39,853 nt of DNA from Azolla pinnata. Taxonomy: Eukaryota > Streptophyta > Polypodiopsida > Salviniales > Salviniaceae. The stretch lies in the NCBI GenBank assembly GCA_037176905.1, contig JBBBWG010029110.1:15052-54904 (forward strand), given 5' to 3'. Below, in pieces: positions 31,089 through 39,853 of this stretch (the first letter of the stretch is position 1; each line of letters starts with the position of its first letter). The position numbers and the translations under genes were made by a program. Below the pieces are notes generated by a model that saw only the letters and a program-made list of their open reading frames with translations, ran no database searches and was not told the DNA's origin.

Positions 31089-31233
31089 TGGTTCTTCTTC
31101 TTCTTCGTCGTCGTCTTCTTCTTCTTCTTCATCATCTTCTTCTTCTTCTTTCGTCTTCTTCTTCTTCTTCTGCAGAAACTCAGAGCTCGCCATCGCCATC
31201 GCCATCGCCGTCGCCGTCGCCGTCGCCCTCTGC
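31089..31233. repeat. TTC/CGT and CCATCG/CCGTCG simple repeats before JAZ
   Basis: A long TTC-rich tract (31089-31171) is followed by CATCGC/CGTCGC hexamers (31190-31228) about 25 bp before the JAZ ATG. They probably form leader sequence. A frame running through them in another phase would encode Leu, Ser and Ser-Pro runs and is not trusted. Confidence 0.8.
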
Positions 31234-31254
31234 AAACCCTCCCCTGCAGATTCC

Positions 31255-31738
31255 ATGGCCCAACTCACCATCTTCTACTCTGGCACCGTTAACGTCTACG
31301 ACGATATCCCGGCTGACAAGGTGAGAGCTCAATCGCCATAGCTCGCCCCCGCCCCCAGTTCTGTCTATCGATGCTAATCTCCACTCCTGCTTCGTCTTCC
31401 TTCTCCTCCTCCTCCTCCTCCTCCTCCTCCTCCTCCTCCTCCTCTTCCTTCCCTCGTTTTCCTGCACGCCGCCGCGGAGAGAAACGCCGAAATTCCGTCT
31501 GCCAGGCTCTTGCCCTCATGTTCCTGCTCAACAATCAGTCGAAGAGGAACGACCGCAACGATCTCCGCTCCTCCCTGCAACACGCTGGCGGCGGCGGCGG
31601 CGGCGGCGGCGGGGATGATCTCCGCCTCTCGGTTGCGTGCAATCCTGTAGCTCGCGCCGACAAGAACCATCTGCACATCGTCTGCAAGAGATCACAGGCT
31701 GGTCGCTACTCTCCCCTTTCTCTCGCTCTCTCTTTCTC

Positions 31739-31809
<71 letters not shown>

Positions 31810-33252
31810 ATCTGTGTGAAACCCTAAACCCTAAACCTAGGTCATGCATTCTGGTTTTTGCTTGTGTTCTCATCCATGTCCTCATGTATGTCTGTCTGTG
31901 GTCGTGCCTAGATCTCTGCAAAGAGCACCGAAATCTCCAGAGAACAAAGACCTGCACGCCTGCATGCCCCCTCCTGTGCTGTAAATGTGGTCATTCCTGT
32001 GTATCTCTACAACACTAGCATCTGTAGAAACTAGAATAATCCAGAACTCATGAATGCATCTCTGTGCCTAGAACAGCAGAAATCTCCGAAGAGAAGCTGC
32101 ATTTCCGGACGTGTAATGGCAATCCTGCATGCGCGTGTAATCTAGAACAGTAGAATCCCGGGAAATGTGCGATGTTTTCCTCGGGTATTTTGCTCATGAA
32201 TGTGTATGCCTAGACCCCTCTATACAATCTCCAGGAACATGCAAGGTTTTCCCTCATGTACTGGATATGCTCATGCCATATGGTGCAGATGCAGAGCCTC
32301 TAAGAAAGCATGGATCTCCTCATGTGTATGTGGGTCAGCTCCCCATTCCCATCTCTTCTCGGCCATGCCCATGGATCCGCAGCAAATGACATATAGATCA
32401 TGTCTCATGGGGGCAAATGACATATATGTCGCAGCTTGAATGCCCACATTCCCATGATCTGCTATGCCCATCCGGTTGACATTACACCGTTGTACTCTAA
32501 CATCATGTAAATGTGGTAAATGTGGTACTCGCGATGCGAGATTGCCCACCCATCGAGATACCATGGAACGGTAAATTGCTACTCATGGTCATGTGCACAT
32601 CGTAGGCGCAAGGGCTCTCCTCGCGATGCGTGTGGTCTAAAATAAACGATGTGTGTATGTGTTTGCAGAGCTGCCGTTTGCACGGAAAGCATCCCTCGCT
32701 CGCTTCTTGGAGAAACGGAAAGACAGGTATGGAACATTGGCTAAATGCTTCGCACTTCCTTCGTCTTTGATTTCCTGCTTCAAAGCGAGTTTGGATGAAA
32801 GAAAGAAAGAAAGAAAGAAAGAAAGAAAAACTAACTGCCTACCACTGCGGTGAAAGCATGATGAGCATGGAAACACTCGTAATCTCAAGCTTCGAAAAAG
32901 TTAGCTGTATGTAGTAAGTTGTTTCAAACCCTATCTCAAATTAGGTTACTTTAAAGCTAGAATGACAAACGAATTAAGCTGTTGAAAAGATGTTTATGCA
33001 AGAGAGGAAAACAGTGTTTCTCATTCGCATGCTTTCACCCAACTGATGGCCAACTTGGGCCATGAGACAACCAAAAGAAAAAAAAAACACGAAGGATCGA
33101 TAGTGTCAGAAGTGGGTTCTAATCCTTTGAATACTGGAGATTTTGGTCCTTGTGATATAGAATCCAAGCCAAGGGAGAACCACCTGCGTGCGGCAAGCTG
33201 GAAGCCACTGGCCCATCGGAGAAGAAAGCCAAACTTGCTCCCTGAGGAATGA
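31255..33252 (+). CDS. JAZ-type TIFY jasmonate-pathway repressor
   Basis: A nuclear repressor that binds MYC factors and is degraded through COI1 on jasmonate (or dinor-OPDA) perception. Four exons join in phase: 31255-31320, 31506-31701, 32669-32726 and 33003-33252, giving 189 residues. The TIFY domain begins at residue 3 (QLTIFYSGTVNVYDDIPADK) and is completed by exon 2 (ALALMFLLNN). A Gly run and a variable linker follow. Exon 3 encodes the Jas motif and degron (ELPFARKASLARF, LEKRKDR), with Phe where Ile is common. The last exon encodes an unrecognised 80-residue tail. TIFY at the very N-terminus is unusual, and an upstream exon is possible. The intron 2 donor (GTCGCT) is weak, and exon 4 was chosen because its acceptor at 33001-33002 restores KDR in frame. 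Without that splice the frame reads through a (GAAA)n repeat to a stop at 32853. Confidence 0.85.
31394..31446. repeat. (TCC)n microsatellite in JAZ intron 1
   Basis: About 17 TCC triplets lie in the 185-bp intron 1, upstream of the acceptor at 31504-31505. Confidence 0.9.
31735..31809. repeat. (TTTC)n microsatellite in JAZ intron 2
   Basis: About 17 uninterrupted TTTC units lie some 35 bp after the exon 2 donor, followed by two telomere-like CCCTAAA words at 31822-31837. Confidence 0.95.
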
Positions 33253-35470
33253 GAGCTTCACATGAGAGCTTCACAGTTTGCAACCTAATGTTTGACATCA
33301 TCAAAGTGTGCATCTCAATATCTGATCCATTAGCCTGACTAGTCCAAAATCAAGAAACATACTCTCTCTCTCTCTATCTCTCTATGGCATCTCTGTGCCC
33401 ATCCCTTCTTCCTTGCCACTCAAATCTGCATGAGGCAAAAAAACTGAAATTCCATGCTCTCATCCTTTTTTTGGATGACTGTTTGGCATACATCTGTGGA
33501 ACAAATCAAGGATCATATATATCTATTACATATCCTCACGTTATGTTTCTGTGTATAAGTATAGAATACATGAAATATTGCAGTGTCAAAGGGATGCAAT
33601 TCTGCGCATTAGCCAGCCAGCTCGCAGTAATCTGACTTGCTTATTGAATATTGGTCAGATGGAAGCAATGGTGTGAACGGTGGATCTGCTAATGTTTTCA
33701 TGATGGGAATGAATTGAATGAATGGATCGTAAAACTAGTACGTCGTAGTTTGACTTGAGCAACATTTCTGGTCTCTATTGATCAATGACAACCCTCGATG
33801 CACATGATACTGCAAAGAGGCATCTAAATCACCTAAGGTGAGGGTAATGGGTAGATAGGCCTAATCTACTATTGTTGATTGCCATGTTTTGTTCCTAATC
33901 TGCTGTCTAAATGTAGATTTTTGTCGACATCTATTATTGTTGATTGCCATGTTTTGTTCCTAACCTTTTGTCTAAATGTAGATTTTCGTCGACATCTATT
34001 GTTGATTGCCATGTTTTGTCCCTAATCTTTTGTCTAAATGTAGATTTTCCTCGACGTCTATTGTTGATTGCCATGTTTTGTTCCTCTCAAGATCATTGAA
34101 GCTCTTATGGAACAGTTCTTTGGATCTGTCCGCCTTACAGACAGCTTGAAAAGAGCGTCGATGCTTTCAATAATGACAGGGGACCACCGCCAATGAATTC
34201 CCATTGGGCAAAGAGCAAGAATGCCGTGGCCTATTTGCTCTCTTACATCGTGTCAAATTGTAGCGTGCCAGTTTCCAAAATATATTCCAACATGTTTGGG
34301 TTTTGAAGTCATCAACAAGTCCATTCGTATAGCATGCGAAGGTTACAAAGCATCTATCAATTTTCTGACCACTTCCAGGTTTTCAGTGCACGTGACGGAG
34401 GCTTTCTCCTCATCTTGATTGGGCCTTTTTCTCAATGTTTTCCCTGTTTCTGTTTTTAATCCCTGTCAAGACCGTGCATTCACTGCGTTGTAATTTGTTA
34501 CGTCGAAAACCTGAAAAGAAGTATTTGTGATTGGTTATGTACCAGCGTTTCGTATTGGTTGTGCTCTTCGAATCCTTGCTGAGTGAGCTATCTTCTGTTG
34601 CATTAGTCAAAGCTCATCCTTTTCCAAGGATCTAAAAAGAAAGCGAAGCTTCAATTTTTTCTCTAAAGCAAATTTGGTCTCGTGCGTTCAATGAGTACCA
34701 CGTTCATTACATTTTAAGAGCAGTTACAAAATCCTTAACAGCATTTACACCATGGAGCAACTTGCAGCGTATCGCTGTACAATCTGCTTCTCTACCAGAT
34801 GAATGTAAACGAGCATGGTCCATTCTCAGAAATGTGATCATTTCAACAAATACGATAAATTTCGACATCCAACATGGTTTTTTTTTTCTTTTTGAATCTG
34901 ATCATTTTGTAATCGCACATGGTTCTTTTTTTTCTCATGTAGTAAAAGAATATCCAATTGCCAGCAAATACCATGTCGAAAATAAAAGCGCAGAGAGATA
35001 CCCACATAAAGTTCTAGCAATTTTATTGTGCATGCCTTTTGTTTGAGGTAATTCTTTATGGTTAAATACATGATTGTAAAGGTTTGTTGTCAACAAAAAA
35101 AGAGGAGCTTCAAAACGCTCCACATTTCCCTCTTTTTTATCTTCTTCTTGGAAGGGTGTCTGCATTATACAAAATCCTTCCAGCTAAAATCATCAAACCT
35201 TCCGAGCATATTGCAGAGCAAGACCTAGAATATTTATGTAGGTCAAGCATTATGTATGTCCTATATGTATATATTATACACAAATCCCACCCAATACATA
35301 AGGACAACTTGCTTTAGGTTGTATATATATTACCAAGCATTTCTCAGTAAACAGGAAGTGGCAAAAAAAAGGAACCCAGTCGCCATGTTCTTTGTTTGCT
35401 ATGTATCCCCTTTTCTTGCTTCCAAATAACAAGCTTTTCTCTATTACATGTGTTGTGAAGTGAGCAGGAT
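33253..35470. other. convergent 3' spacer, no confident gene
   Basis: This region lies between the JAZ stop and the DCD-protein stop. It contains a (CT)n run at 33361-33382 and the 62-65-bp minisatellite at 33871-34087. After the array there is an open plus-strand frame (about 34060-34310) that I cannot assign. The remainder is AT-rich with short frames only. Confidence 0.55.
33871..34087. repeat. 62-65-bp minisatellite
   Basis: Units start at 33871, 33936, 33998 and 34060 with ATTGTTGATTGCCATGTTTT, then GTTCCTAATC, TGTCTAAATGTAGATTTT and TCGACATCT. The first three are full and the fourth is partial. Units are well conserved by eye. Confidence 0.95.
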
Positions 35471-37795
35471 TCACAATGGCCCATTCTGAGAGAGCAAGTC
35501 CATGATTGCAAGCGTCTGCAGCAGAACCCAACACACAAAAGAAACCAGTATTTCATTAGAAAATGCAGTAGAAGAGAGATCGTAGGATGAAAAGCCAGAA
35601 CTCAGAGCGCAGACTGTTTAAAAGAACAGAAAAACCGCTCTTTCCTACCTCAGGAACAGAGAGCTGTAGCCGGAACTTGGGTCCATCATAATGGAAAAGG
35701 ACTGGTCTAAATGCATCCTCTTCCAATGGCTTGCACATCCTCCGGACTCGGATACGAACCTAAATTTAGTAAAGTGGAGAAAAACACTGACGAATAAGAA
35801 CTGTTGTGGTGTTCATGATGAATAAGAACAGTTGTATTGTTTAGAACATAAAACAGGATCGTTGTATCCTTGATCACTTATGGTATCAAAATTGCCACAT
35901 TGATTTACAAAGAGTGTAGGCTTTTCAAGTTCTAAATTCTAAAACCTATGCCTTTTACACTGTTGACGAGTAAAAGGATCAAAACCCATTTGCAACTGAG
36001 TGTAGGTCTTTTCCTTTTTCCCGGTTCTACTAAACCCTACCCAGTCTATGTCTTACAACTGACTATAAGATAATAATAAAAATCTTTGCAGAACAGTGCA
36101 GATGTCCCGGGTTCTAAACTCTAAAACCTAAACCTTAACAATGACTACAAGTTCAAAAAGATGTTTTTTCTAGTTCTAAACCCTACAATCTATGCCTGAA
36201 TATCAGAAAACGTTTACAATGACTGTAGGTTGTATTTTCCTTGTTTATTCTGAACCCTGCAATCTATGCCTTTAAAACCGACTATGAGATTGCAAAACCA
36301 ATGTTGTGCAAAAAAGTCAAACCTGCGCAGGAAATCTCGATTCTCCTTTGTTTTTCTTGTCCTCCCATGCTGTAGGATCGATGTTCGAGCCTCCAAAACT
36401 TGCTGCCTGTAAAAGAGCAAAACAATTTTATCTCTGAATATAAACAAACGAAACCAGACATAATATACTCAGTACAAGGGCAAAAAGACCTGAATATAAA
36501 ATTAACCTAAGTCCTTTGGAGATAATTTTACCGTTCATGAATTTTCTAACAATTTGCAAACCATTCCTCACGCAAATTCAGAATTTTTTGTAACATTTGC
36601 CATATAGTAATCTTAAAAAATTCATACACACTTTTGGAAAACTCTAAAATCCATGAACAGGATCCAATATCAATCTTGTCAAAGAAAGTGAAAACGAAAA
36701 TCCAACCTCAAAGATGCCATGTAGTTGGTGGGTCGTGTAGTTATACAGAAACAATGGGAGCCCAGGTTGTATAGCGCGAACAGAGTCCCGAAACCGCTGT
36801 GGCAGCCCTGCAGAGTTGTGCAAGGAAGCAATGGCACATATCAAAAACATATACATCAATATCTATGCAGATCATTTCAGACAATATCTATAGACAAAAA
36901 CCTTGTTACATAAACATAAAGACAAGTGATGATCACATAAATAAGGACAAGCCTCGTAGAATGACCTAAACCAATCGTCGAGAGACATGACACTATGTTA
37001 AAGATTCAATAAATATCTAAGAATCATTTAGAGAAATGGAGCTTCATCAAAGCTTCTATAAATATCTAACCATCATCTACAATACGGTACATGACCAAGG
37101 ACGCATGAGAAAGAACTTAGGGACATGGAACTGACAGATACCATGTGCAAAATCCAATCCAATTGTCTGCAGAATATATCAATATAACCATACAAATGCG
37201 ATGGTACAAGAATCCAGTAACATGTAATCCTATATTACCATGCACGTCCAAAAATCATGAAAAGGATTCTGATGGGCGTTTAACCCTCTGATGCCATGTA
37301 TAAAAGCCTAGGGTGAAACAAAGATACATGTAGACACAAATTACCATAACCTATCACGAAAAAGTCAACTATTACGATCCATCAAATCATGAACGAATCC
37401 AGCGTAGAACACTGTAGAAAGGAGAAAACGAACCCTAACTGACCTAATACAAAAAGCTTGACCTAAACAACAAAGGAGGATTTGCATTGCTTACCGAACA
37501 GCTGGCGTTTCAGATCTTCTTGCATGGTGTCGTTGTTGCAGACAAAGATATATCCTCCAAGCGTCTCGTTCCGGGGCAAGATCTCCGAAGCTGGAAGGGT
37601 CTTGAATCGCTTGTCTTGCACCGGAGAGGGAGAAGAGTTGGTATTCGGAGAATTAGAGTTTCCTCGCTGAGCATTCGGGTTCCCTTGCTGCGTATTCTGG
37701 CTGTTAATCATGTTCACGCTCATATTTGAGCCCATAGTTGCATGTGAAAGAATCCCTTTCTGAGATGAAAGGGCATGTGGGTCATGAACAAATCC

Positions 37796-37827
<32 letters not shown>

Positions 37828-38284
37828 GGTGATTGTGTTGCTTGATGTCTATACTCAAGATCTTGTTGATCATACTGTCCACAATCTCATTCTGAACTGA
37901 ATTAGGGTTAGTGTTAGCCTTGTGCTTGTTCTTCCCAGTGCCTGAATTGGGCTTATTCAACGACATATTCTTCGAACTCTTGCTATTATTATTGTCACTG
38001 CTGGTATTCAGAGAAGGGGTCATCGCCCTTCCTCCTCCATTGACACTGTTATGTGCTTTGCTCTCGTAGATTACTCTTGAATTATCACTCAAAGCTAGCC
38101 TCGCAGCAGCTAGGTTCCACTTCTGATCTTCTGAACGTATCATACTGCTGACCGACTCGTCCGAATTTCCTTGTTTGCTATTGTAATTCTGATTGTTGCT
38201 GATTAGTCCTTTGCTTGGGTGATGAAGATGGAAATTCATCTCCTCGGCACCGAAGGGGGAATAGCCCGAATAAAGAAAAGCCAT
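35471..38284 (-). CDS. Asn-rich protein with DCD domain (NRP/B2 type)
   Basis: DCD (development and cell death) proteins of the soybean NRP/B2 type take part in ER-stress, osmotic-stress and cell-death signalling. Five exons join in phase: 38284-37495, 36807-36707, 36406-36323, 35759-35649 and 35515-35471, giving 376 residues. The N-terminal 235 residues are disordered and rich in Asn and Ser, with a His run next to a Gln run (about residues 155-168). The DCD domain starts at ETLGGYIFVCNNDTM, continues LFGLPQRFRDSV, GLPLFLYNYTTHQLHGIFEA, SFGGSNIDPTAW and RFPAQVRIRV (written in part), then FRPVLFHYDGPKFRLQLS. A short last exon ends TLAIMDLLSQNGPL. The frame stays open upstream to a TTG, but the first ATG is at 38284. 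Confidence 0.93.
37799..37834. repeat. (TTG)n/(TGG)n triplet tract coding Gln and His runs
   Basis: Adjacent triplet blocks in the first exon of the DCD gene read as CAC then CAA codons on the coding strand, giving about six His followed by about six Gln. Confidence 0.9.
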
Positions 38285-38590
38285 AGGAAGAAAAACGAAC
38301 TTACAAGCGAAACGGAGATTCAAAACCAGATCAGACCAGATCAGACGGAGGTATGTGGTACGCCACTACTTGCTGCAAGTATATCTGCAGCTATCTCCTC
38401 TGTACGGAGAAAGGGGATCAAAGGCAAGCTTCGGATTTTGGGTTTTGGGGCGGGGATTTGAGACTCGGTTTTGTTGCAAGGAAATCGGGATTTCCTTCTT
38501 TGAAAAGGAAATCGAGTTTCTTGGGCAAGGGAATCGGGGGAGTTCTCTTGTGAGGAAATCGGGGTTTGTTGTGAAGGAGGTTTTTGGGGG

Positions 38591-38880
38591 GAAGAGGAGA
38601 GAGATGGGTCCTTGTTCGTGAGGAAGAATTTAGGGTTTGCAGAAGAAGCAGAAGAAGAAGAGGAGGAGGAGGAGAAGGAGGAGGCTGCTGCGACCTTCAG
38701 GTAGCGATGGCGGAACCGTCTGCAGGCGAAAGACTATATATATTCACACGCAAAGACGAAGCGGAAGAAAGAAGAAGCAGAAGAAGAAGCAGAAGAAGAG
38801 GAAGAGGAGAGAGATGGGTCCTTGTTCGTGAGGAAGAATTTAGGGTTTGCAGAAGAAGAAGAAGAAGAAGTGTCTGTGTC
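38591..38880. repeat. 210-bp direct duplication with GAA triplets upstream of the DCD gene
   Basis: A block of about 60 bp is repeated at 38591 and 38801. It starts GAAGAGGAGAGAGATGGGTC, continues CTTGTTCGTGAGGAAGAATT, then TAGGGTTTGCAGAAGAAG, and is nearly identical in both copies. Each copy is followed by GAA/CAG triplets and then GCGATGGCGGA (38704 and 38888). Confidence 0.93.
38731..38742 (-). promoter_or_regulatory. candidate TATA box of the DCD gene
   Basis: On the minus strand GAATATATATAG lies about 450 bp upstream of the DCD ATG, between the two duplicated blocks. It would give a leader of roughly 400 nt. Other starts are possible. Confidence 0.35.
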
Positions 38881-38963
38881 AGAGAGAGCGATGGCGGAGC
38901 TTCTTCTTCTTCGTCTTCGTCTTCTTGGTCGTCGTCTTCTTCGCCGATTTTTTATTTTTTATT

Positions 38964-38973
38964 TTATTTGTAT

Positions 38974-39004
<31 letters not shown>

Positions 39005-39006
39005 TT
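38964..39006. repeat. (TTTA)n microsatellite
   Basis: About ten TTTA units. The same tetranucleotide type flanks the assembly gap near 14711. Confidence 0.95.
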
Positions 39007-39165
39007 TTCCGCCCTTTTTGCTTTGCCTTGCTCTTCACTCCATTTTTAGGGTTTTGTTTTTCCTTCCTTTTTTTGACCCGTCTGCGCGTTCACACGCGTC
39101 CGGACAAAACCCAAGTTCTTCTTCTTCTTCTTTCTTCTTCTTCTTCTTCTTCTTCTTCATGGCCA

Positions 39166-39173
39166 TATATAAA
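39166..39173 (+). promoter_or_regulatory. candidate TATA box (TATATAAA)
   Basis: A strong TATA match follows a (TTC)n run. It could drive a plus-strand gene beyond the right edge, but no coding exon is visible in the remaining 680 bp. Confidence 0.3.
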
Positions 39174-39309
39174 CTCTTGGAGTTCCAGAGAAGAAATCTG
39201 GGCTTCTGCAGCTTCTGCTGAGAGCCCCTGCCAATTTGCTCTGAGAGAGAGCAAAACAAAGAAAAAAAAAACCCCGGGCCCGAGAAACGCTGATTCCGGT
39301 AAAGCATGG

Positions 39310-39853
39310 AAAACCCTGATCTGCTGCCTATACAGAAGAACCCTCGTCTCTCGTCCACAGGGCCTCGATCTGTTGACAGAGAGAAAAACCTTCGTATTGC
39401 GGTGGCTGACTAACCCTCGATCTATGCAGCAGGGGGAGCCCTAATCTGCTGGTAGATAGACCCCGATCTGGGCAGCAGGGGAACCCTAATCTGCTGTCGG
39501 AGAGAGAGAGAGAGAGATCCCAGTCTAGGCAGCAAGGGAACCCTAATCTGCTGGCAGAGAGAGAGATCCCAGTCTGGGCAGCAGGGGAACCCTAATCTGC
39601 TGGCATACAGATCCCGATCTGGGTAGCAAGGAAACCCTAATCTATTGGCAGAGAGAACTCGATCTAGTCAGCAAGGAACCCTAATTTGCTAGCAGAGAGA
39701 CCCCAATCTGGCAATTGCGGAACCCTAATTTGCTTGCACTCATCCCCTGATCTGACAGCAAGGGAACCCGAATCTACTAGCGGAGAGACCCCAATCACAG
39801 TAGCGAGTGGAAGAAACCCCCAGATACAGTGATAAAAGAAACCCGGATCCTAC
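39310..39853. repeat. degenerate ~50-bp minisatellite running to the window edge
   Basis: At least nine units of the form GGAACCCTAATCTGCTGGCA, GAGAGAGATCCCAGTCTGGG and CAGCAGG occur. Unit length varies with the GA run. The unit contains ACCCTAAT, a telobox-like word. The array continues past the right edge. Confidence 0.88.

Larger units (their letters stand above)
28284..31254. other. Lhcb5 3' flank and JAZ upstream spacer
   Basis: This region starts with the Lhcb5 3'UTR, with a (GAT)n run at 28289-28313. It then holds scattered CCCTAAA motifs, the 59-bp minisatellite, a cluster of short hairpins, unique sequence (about 29480-30290), the purine-rich GAGCAGA/GATCAG array and TTC/CCATCG simple repeats before JAZ. 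I found no coding exon. Short frames such as minus 29525-29917 and minus 30073-30357 have no recognisable motif. Confidence 0.6.

Noticed and set aside
31180-31676. Minus-strand frames with poly-Glu/Gly/Arg over the JAZ exons
   Set aside because: They are antisense shadows of TCC, TTC and GGC triplet tracts; the JAZ exons on the plus strand explain the region.
34080-34190. SIMTGDHRQ in one frame, resembling the TGD motif of P-type ATPases
   Set aside because: It is a single short match followed at once by a stop, with no flanking ATPase motifs in any frame.
38584-39444. 286-codon plus-strand frame upstream of the DCD gene
   Set aside because: It consists of GAA, TTC and TTTA simple repeats read as Arg, Ser and Phe/Leu/Ile runs, with no recognisable domain.
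1-39853. CRISPR arrays, operons, phage or other prokaryotic systems
   Set aside because: All genes are spliced plant nuclear genes, and the direct repeats are contiguous minisatellites without unique spacers.

Overview
The window is nuclear DNA of a land plant. Evidence: eight spliced genes with GT-AG introns, plastid-targeted photosynthesis and fatty-acid genes, a PLS-type PPR protein, jasmonate (JAZ) and two-component (type-B response regulator) signalling genes, and plant telomere-type TTTAGGG/CCCTAAA tracts. Gene-by-gene comparison cannot fix the species. A non-seed lineage such as a fern or lycophyte is my guess, not a demonstrated point. One 100-N assembly gap lies at 14711-14810.

Layout: 1-3087 has no confident gene but carries a degraded inverted copy of the 3' part of the window's own Lhcb5 locus. 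Then follow a PPR protein (-, 3088-5636), a type-B response regulator (+, 6784-8274), eIF2B delta (-, 9374-13056), plastid acyl carrier protein (+, 15059-16030), a GNOM-type ARF-GEF (-, 18568-22958), Lhcb5/CP26 (+, 25314-28283), a JAZ/TIFY repressor (+, 31255-33252) and an N-rich DCD-domain protein (NRP/B2 type, -, 35471-38284). The genes mostly alternate in strand. This gives three divergent promoter intervals (5637-6783, 13057-15058, 22959-25313) and three convergent 3' intervals (8275-9373, 16031-18567, 33253-35470). The right end holds minisatellite and a possible promoter, with no gene seen.

Exon structures were built by hand. Every exon listed joins in frame at a GT donor and an AG acceptor. 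The genes do not form a pathway; they are ordinary dispersed plant loci. What stands out is the non-coding DNA. Introns and spacers repeatedly contain locus-specific degenerate minisatellites of about 45-66 bp, long GAA/TTC arrays near several start codons, and alternating purine-pyrimidine TGCATG arrays in two of the three divergent promoters. Telomere-like tracts also recur, and one of them is translated as an Asn-Pro repeat in eIF2B delta. No new enzyme system was seen. The best leads are the inverted Lhcb5 remnant, the coding telomeric hexamer, and the compact response regulator and JAZ.
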